Source: Rhynchonema sp. JSB1_4
Taxonomy: Eukaryota > Nematoda > Chromadorea > Monhysterida > Xyalidae
NCBI GenBank assembly: GCA_030248065.1
Contig: JASAMV010005140.1
Location: forward strand, 124,001-188,000
DNA: 64,000 nt
Reading direction: 5' to 3'
Shown here: in pieces, positions 57,607-64,000 of the stretch
How the letters are laid out: every line of letters starts with the position of its first letter
Position numbering within the stretch: position 1 is the stretch's first letter
Program-made: the position numbers and the translations under genes
The notes under the pieces: model-generated
The model's input: only the letters and a program-made list of their open reading frames with translations
Told to the model about the DNA's origin: nothing
Database searches by the model: none

Positions 57607-60600
57607 ATGGCCAGAGAAAACGCCACTGCAAGCAAAGAGGGGGCCAATTCAATTTCGTCAGTCGTTTTTCTGCACCCAGATTTGGGGATCGGAGGCGCCG
57701 AGCGTCTGGTTGTCGATGCTGCACTGGCTCTAAAATGCCCTCTGAATTCGTATGATGTTCAATTCGTCACAAATCACCATGATAAATCTCATTGTTTTAG
57801 CGAGACAATCGATGGAACTTTTCGTGAGTCGTCTCTTACTCTTTTATGTTCTGCATCTGTGTTTGTTGTTTCTGTGGCTGGCAATGGTGTCGTTAGGGCA
57901 AAACCTCCCGGTCTCGCAGGCACTTTATAGCACATAAAAATAGGCACCCAAAAAAACTTGTATTGTACCCTACCCGCCCCGAAAAATCTTCCCCCTCCCC
58001 TCAAACCGGATTCCCCCCCCAAATTCCTGGTACCGTATTGTCGGAAATAGAACCCCCCATTAATTGACCCCCCCATTAATTGAACCCCCCCCTAAATGGC
58101 TCGAAATCAAAAATAGAACCCCCCATTAATTGACCCCCCCATTAATAGAACCCCACCCCCAACCTTCATCGTACCACAGATTAGTGGTATGGTAGGGCTG
58201 TGTTGTTGTGTCAAACGTTGTTTAAGCTTGCGTACACAATAGAATACAGCTTTTTAAGCATAATTGCCACTGTTGAAGTTAGAAAATACCGAAAACAAGC
58301 CATTTTTATGGGCGTTATTAACAATGATTTTTTTCGTCGGGGGGCCAAATGAAAAATATAACCCCCCCAATAATTGACCCCCCATAAATTGAACCCCCCC
58401 AAAATGACCCCAGTGAAAAAATAGACCCCCCGGGTTCTATTTCCGACAATACGGTACACTACCCCCTACTATGGGTGGGCACAATACCCAATACCCAATA
58501 CCAATACCAATACCAGTGTTTGGTATTGGTATTGGGTCTAATTCTGGTATTGGGTATTGGGTATTGGTATTGAAGCAGGCTTGGTATTGGTATTGGGTAT
58601 TGGTATTGGGTTTGCCCAGGTATTGTGGGTCAAAACCAATACCCAATACTAATCCAGAAAAACCCAATACCAAACCAACACCAAACCCAATACCTGACTC
58701 AAAACCCAATACCAAACCAATACCAAACACAATACCAACCCAATACCAGACCAAAAACCCAATACCAAACCAATACTAAGACCAATACCCAATACCAATA
58801 CCAACCCAATACCCAATACTCAATACCAATACCAACCCAATACCAAACCCAATACCAGGCACTTCAGTAGTATTGATCTGGTATTGGGTATTGGTATTGG
58901 TATTGGGTCTCACCCGGTACTGGTATTGGGTATTGGTATTGGCTGGGTCACCAATTTGGTATTGGTATTGGATATTGGGTATTGGTACAGGGCCGGTGTT
59001 GGTATTGGGTATTGGTATTGGGTGTCAAAAGTGGTATTGTGCCCAGGCCTACCCCCTACCCGCCCCGGATTTTTCCACATATGTACCCTACCCGCACTGC
59101 CAAAGTAGCCACAGCACTGCCTCCCACCCAGCCTCCAGAAGGTTGCAAGGTACGGTGCCTCTGACCTCTGACGTCCGAAAAAGAGTGTGTTTTGCATGTA
59201 TCATGCTACAACATTGGCCGAAAAAATTGGTACTTTTTTCCGTTTTGACCGAAAAATTTGCCTAGAACAGCCATTATTCGGAGGAGCACGCGATTTTTGG
59301 GGTTTTGAGATCGAAAAAGACCCGTTTTTGCCTATGAAAACCGTAAATTGATGGTTGCCAAGTTGCAAGGTACCTACCCTTCCCCATCTCCTCAGGGTTG
59401 GTTGCAACAAGATACCTATACCCCTTAGGTGAGCCCCTCCCCATCCCCACAGCCACTGCACTGCTGACTAAAATCTGAGGGCTGGACGTCCCTCTCCGCG
59501 GTGCTCACTATCAGCGCCGATGCCGCCGTGCGCAATCGCAAGGTATTGCTTAAGATACCAGTGCTGTGGCTGGGGGTCCCCCAAAGGTACAGTATCCCCC
59601 CTCGTCGGTACGGTATCTGGTCCTCGTCCCCGCGCTCAGGTATAGTATCTCCCTTAATTTTTCCAAAATCTCACCCCATCAGTACCCTTTTTTGGTCCAA
59701 AGTGGCTGAAAACCGGCCGCGATTTATGCACATTTTAACCTATAAAAATTGAGTTCCGCGAGACTGGTATGGTATGGTATCTTCCCCTAAAATTTATTTC
59801 CTCCCCAAACCGGGTTTCCCCCTCACCAGTGTAGTTCCTGGGGGGAGGGGGTCCCCCTCGGGTACGCTATCTCCCCCTCAGGTGGTACACTATCCCCCTA
59901 TCTCCCCCTCCGGGTACACTATCTTCCCCATTTTTTGCCTAAAATGGACATTTTTAGGCATAAAATGGGCATTTTTAGGCCTAAAATGTGTGATTTTCAG
60001 GTCAATGTTCTCAAAAGTCGCCAAAATACCCTTTTCGTGAAGAACTTTTCAAAAAAGGGGCAAAAATAGGTCAAATTTTCAACCTCAAAAAGTGACTTTT
60101 CCTGAATTTCGGTCCTCCCCCTTCCCCCAGTCGGGGGTACACTATCTCCCCCTCCGAAAAAAAAACGGGGGGTCCGCTATCTCCCCCTCCCGGACCAGGA
60201 ACTACACTGCCCCTCACCAACTCCTGGGTGCAGTATCTCCACCTTTTTTCGCCCCGAGGTACAGTATCTCCCCTGCAGGACTATCGATAGCTCTAAGGTA
60301 CAATCCCTGGATGATTTCAGCGGTCACAGTTGTTGGTTCGTGGTTGCCCCGTTCACTCCTCGGTCATTGTCGTGCGCTGTGTGCATACATTCGCATGTGC
60401 TATGCAGCACTCTACGTCTGCTTGTTCACGAGGTCAACCCTTATCTTTGTCGATCAAATTGCGGCGTGTTTACCCATTCTGCGGCTCTTTGCTGTCGGAC
60501 GAAGAGTGATCTTCTATTGTCATTTTCCCGATCAGTTGCTCACCAAGCGGTTGGTGTGGCTTTATTGATTTTTGTTGTTAGCATTGTTCTTTCAATGTTT

Positions 60601-62716
60601 TTGTGTAAGGTTTTGGTTCCGAGTATCATGAACCCAGATACAGATCACATGTGATGTGATTGTAACCCTTCAACATTCATTGATGTGTCAAAACCAGATT
60701 GTAGCTCCTCTACAGGGAATCGCTGGCCAAACGAGCGTACAGATGGCCGCTGGACAGGTTTGAAGAGTGGACCACGGGGCTGGCGCATTGTGTGCTGGTG
60801 AACAGCAAATTTACAGGTTTGTGGACAGGTATTGCACCACCTGTCTTGGAAGCTAAGCATGAGCGCTGGCCGGGTGTTTTGATTATTATTTGATATCTGT
60901 ACTGACTGGATGCTTCCAGTAGCAATGTGTCACCTGACTTGTCGTTCAGGTCAGTAACTGAAGTGTGTCGAGAAATCCCTGTCGCTTCAAAATGGTGAAA
61001 ACAAATGTTTTTTCCAGAGAGGGTGTTCCGCTCCACATTCCGCAGTCTGCATCACGTTCCACTGCTTGTGCTCTATCCGACATTCAATTCTGCCGCTCTT
61101 GATGCGTCTGGCACAACCGTTGGTGACTGTCTGGAAGAGCAGCTTGGCAGTGAAACTTGCAACAAATGCATATTTGTCTCTCTGAATCGATATGAGCGTA
61201 AAAAGAACCTTGCGCTGGCTCTCAAAGCTTTTGGTGCGTTTTTATTTGTTTTCAGGGAGTTTCCTTGCTGTTTGCTCTCTCTCCGCGCTCTTGGCAGGTT
61301 TTTGCTGGGAAGGCGATCGTTTCCCGTCACAATAGTTGCAATAGCCACAACACAACAGTTCTCTCCCTCACTTTTCAGCCGAACTCAAGTCCGCCCAACT
61401 CTTGTCACCATCCAAATTTAACGACATGCACCTGGTGATTGCCGGTGGTTACGATCGAATCAATGCTGAGAATGTGGAACATTTTGTCGAATTAACCGAC
61501 TTGGTGACTGCACACAATCTGCCACCGCATTCAGTCACTTTCCTCAAGTCACCAAGTGATATCGTCAAATCGACCCTGATCCGACGTGCACGTGCCTTGC
61601 TGTACACACCGTCATTTGAACATTTTGGTATCGTGCCGCTCGAAGCCATGTATTTGTCAACACCCGTCATTGCTGTGGCCAGCGGTGGGCCGTTGGAAAC
61701 GGTTATTCAGGATTTGGGATTGGGATTGTGGTTGATTTTCGAGCAACTTCGAAAGATTTTTTATGTATGAAAATTGGTTATCGTGCCGATCTTGGTCTCG
61801 TTCGCATGACTTTTTGCATTGATGTATGCAGTGTAGTTCCTGGTCCGGAGGAGGAGATAGTGCGGACCCGCCCCCCCCGTTTTTTTCGGAGGGGGAGATA
61901 GTGTACCCCCGAGGGGGAAGACCCAAATTCTTTAAAAAGTCACTTTTTGACGTAGAAAATTTAACCGATTTTTACCCCTTTTTGGAAAAAAATTCTTCAT
62001 AAAAAGGGTATTTTGGCGACTTTGGACAATATTGACCGAAAAATCACACATTTTTGGCCTAAAAATACCCATTTTAGGCCTGAAAATTCCTATTTTAGGC
62101 AAGAATTGGGGGACATAGTGTACCCGGAAGGGGAGATAGGGGGATAGTGTACCACCTGAGGGGGAGATAGCGTACACGAGGGGGACCCCCCTCCCCCAGG
62201 AACTACACTGGATGTATGTATGATAATATAGTTCGAAATCTCGCCACACTGTCTGTTAGCTGTCGACAGTATACCCTCTATGTAGTGAATTGATCGGGAT
62301 CGGGATTATGTACCATTTTGTTCATTGTTATACAGAATATTCACCATAATTACGTAGATTTACCTGATGGTCTATGATTGTTTTGAGCATGAATTTCATA
62401 AACCATAGGCATGAATACAATGACTTAACGCTGTGAACAACAGACAGAACATCAAACCCGGTCAAAACCAGACCGATCACCAAGTTTGCTGCCGCACATA
62501 ATCTTGGTTTGGCAGGTTCGTAACAACGACACTGGATTTCTATGCCAACCCGACGACCATCTGAGCGCGTCGTTTGCGCAATGTATGGCCAAATTGGCTT
62601 TGGATCAACCACTGGCTGAATCGATGGGTGACGCCGGTCGTGATTGGGTGATGCAACGATTCCATTTTGATGCTTTCGCACAACAACTCGGCAATGTGTG
62701 CAGGGCTGTGATGTGA
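57607..62716 (+). CDS. alg-2: ALG2 alpha-1,3/1,6-mannosyltransferase, 428 aa
   Basis: Six exons join in phase: 57607-57823, 60321-60549, 60716-60816, 61018-61233, 61379-61701, 62516-62716 (1287 nt). The protein matches animal ALG2 throughout: [20 protein letters not shown] near the N-terminus, [52 protein letters not shown], and the GT4-family EX7E motif in [16 protein letters not shown]2 adds two mannoses to the dolichol-linked N-glycan precursor on the cytosolic face of the ER. The length is close to the human enzyme (416 aa). Intron 1 (2.5 kb) and intron 5 (0.8 kb) are swollen by repeats; the other introns are 144-201 bp. The chosen ATG opens exon 1 shortly after a possible 5' UTR splice acceptor near 57566. 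Confidence 0.95.
58031..58456. mobile_element. TA-flanked element with ends TACCGTATTGTCGG, copy 2
   Basis: Perfect inverted ends as in copy 1 (52417-53085). Its interior shares the stretch around CACAGATTAGTGGTA with copy 1, in reverse orientation, but is 243 bp shorter. It lies in alg-2 intron 1. Confidence 0.8.
58476..59045. repeat. CCAATACC/GGTATTGG minisatellite with inverted ends
   Basis: The block is bounded by perfect 13-bp inverted ends TGGGCACAATACC and GGTATTGTGCCCA. Inside, short GGTATTGGGTATTGG units run in one orientation, then in the opposite one, then back again, so it can fold into long hairpins. It lies in alg-2 intron 1. Confidence 0.8.
59827..60209. mobile_element. hAT-like MITE with ends CAGTGTAGTTCCTGG, copy 1
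   Basis: Inverted ends CAGTGTAGTTCCTGG and CCAGGAACTACACTG are flanked by a perfect 8-bp duplication CCCCTCAC (59819-59826 and 60210-60217). Length 383 bp, no coding capacity. It lies in alg-2 intron 1. Confidence 0.88.
61829..62210. mobile_element. hAT-like MITE with ends CAGTGTAGTTCCTGG, copy 2
   Basis: Same ends as copy 1, in opposite orientation, flanked by a perfect 8-bp duplication GATGTATG (61821-61828 and 62211-62218). Length 382 bp. It lies in alg-2 intron 5. Confidence 0.88.
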
Positions 62717-63108
62717 ATGAACACTGTGATTTGAACGCTGTTGTAAATGGCTATGTTTTTGTGGACTGAAGTGCCTATCCGTATCTCTTCGAAATGATCA
62801 ATTGATAGGATTGTTGCCAAATCATGTCTCAATGCTTTACGATTGTGATCTATGTCGCTGTTTATCTGAGGCATTCGCACTGACGGGCCCTAGCTCCTCA
62901 GTCTGTCTGCGAAAGACCAACACTACTGCTCTCAGTACCTTGTTGTTGTTTTGTTGGATAAATACTATTTTTATTGTCTCGTGTTCAGAAATCCCAAAAT
63001 TCAGTGTCGCGGTCTTGTCCGCGCGTCTTTCTCGGACGTGAACTACTTCTGCCACGGTTTCCTTGACACTGTTGTTCGTGTTATGAACTCAGATGGGTCC
63101 ACAGATTC
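62717..63108 (+). other. 392-bp spacer between alg-2 and the Pol III subunit gene
   Basis: The two genes are head to tail with a short gap. A strong pyrimidine-rich 3' splice-site-like sequence ending in GTGTTCAG lies near 62988, about 120 bases before the next ATG. It could end a 5' UTR intron or receive a spliced leader. No coding exon is seen. Confidence 0.5.
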
Positions 63109-64000
63109 ATGGAAATGGACGCGCCAAGCAGTTCTCGCACTGTGCAGGATGCGAAAGCAACCGTTGGATTGCAGAACAAAGATCTGCTCGTACCAGCGTA
63201 TTTGAAAAGTTGGTCAGATATTCCTCGAATTTGTCATTTCCTATCCCGTGATGATTATGTTCTCGTTTCCAGTCCGTGGGCTGGTCAAGCAACACATCGA
63301 TTCGTTCAACTATTTTGTCAATGTCGATATCAAGAACATGCTGAAAGCGAACGATCGTATTTTGTGCGATGTCGATCCCAACTTTTACGTCAAGTACACC
63401 AATATTTATGTCGGTGAGTCGAGTGAAGTCATGTTTTTGGTTAAGTTTTGTGGCCCAGTTTTTATTTGTTGCTTATGAATTCAGCTATACTTTTCAGGAA
63501 ACCCGGACATTGAAGAATCATTCGGTGTTAACCGGTTGACCACACCACACGAATGTAGGCTGCGAGATATGACATATTCGGCACCCATATCGGTATGAGA
63601 TTACTCTCCTTTTTATAGTACTTTGCGTGTTCGCACGAACCCAAAATCATTCAGGTAGACCTCGAATACACCCGAGGCGCACAACGAGTGGTCAAATCCG
63701 GTATGTGCATTGGTCGAATGCCCATTATGTTGCGGTCCGCCAATTGTGTGCTCGCTGGAAAGTCGGAGGCCGAAATGGCGAAGTTGGCATCGTTATCTGC
63801 AAACTTGTTTTATTTTGTGTTGTGATCACTCATCCCCGCTTTTTATGACATCACTTCAGGTTGAACGAATGCCCGAATGATCCAGGTGGTTACTTTGTGG
63901 TACGAGGCAGCGAAAAAGTGATTCTCATTCAAGAACAGCTGTCGAAGAATCGTATCATTGTGTCGAAAAACTACAAAGGTGCCGAGTCCTATTTTTTTGT
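63109..64000 (+). CDS. polr3b: RNA polymerase III second-largest subunit (RPC2/POLR3B), 5' part
   Basis: Five exons are visible: 63109-63208, 63273-63413, 63498-63592, 63655-63782 and 63860 to the window end. The start [12 protein letters not shown] is followed by [71 protein letters not shown] and [15 protein letters not shown]. These match the N-terminal protrusion and lobe of Pol III subunit 2 and separate it from Pol I and Pol II counterparts. The enzyme makes tRNA, 5S and other small RNAs in the nucleus. The gene continues beyond the window (full proteins are about 1130 aa). A splice site could lie in the last 30 bases. Confidence 0.95.

Overview
The window is eukaryotic nuclear DNA from an animal, most likely a nematode or another ecdysozoan. 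Genes are split into many short exons with GT-AG introns. One gene has the PDZ-C2-RhoGAP layout of the synaptic scaffold SYD-1, and the first two genes resemble nematode claudin-like (Clc-like) tetraspan proteins. I rebuilt exon structures by hand from splice sites, reading phase and family similarity. Six genes (29.6-34.5, 35.9-39.1, 40.4-42.8, 43.6-49.3, 53.7-56.5 and 57.6-62.7 kb) join into complete frames whose lengths divide by three. I found no transposase, rRNA, CRISPR or bacterial feature.

Layout. On the plus strand, 0-2.3 kb holds the tail of one claudin-like gene and a second complete copy. From 5.9 to about 26.7 kb lies a very long minus-strand syd-1 orthologue of some 25 exons. 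From 29.6 to 34.5 kb lies a minus-strand gene for a secreted, cysteine-rich 656-aa protein with a hydrophobic tail, resembling uncharacterised ecdysozoan DUF7042-7045-type proteins. From 35.9 to 39.1 kb lies a DUF1308/C7orf25-like gene. From 40.4 to 42.8 kb is an ankyrin-repeat/SOCS-box gene and from 43.6 to 49.3 kb a SPOP-like MATH-BTB gene, both minus; each is a candidate substrate adaptor for a cullin ubiquitin ligase. From 53.7 to 56.5 kb a minus-strand F-box gene adds a third. Then the plus strand carries alg-2 (57.6-62.7 kb, N-glycan mannosyltransferase) and the 5' part of the RNA polymerase III second-largest-subunit gene, which runs off the end.

Repeats. The introns and the 49.3-53.7 kb gap are crowded with small non-autonomous DNA transposons whose ends and target duplications can be read directly. 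These are hAT-like elements with 8-bp duplications, TTAA-flanked fold-back elements, TA-flanked elements built of long C/G runs, a minisatellite with inverted ends, and a dispersed 19-bp unit interrupted by one of these elements. A short motif, TGAAACATCA, occurs exactly 17 times by my reading on either strand, far above chance, often in introns and sometimes forming the 3' splice site.

Limits: exon ends were inferred by eye without alignment. The 5' end of syd-1 and the link across its 5.7-kb intron are uncertain. Family names come from recognised sequence patterns, not searches.
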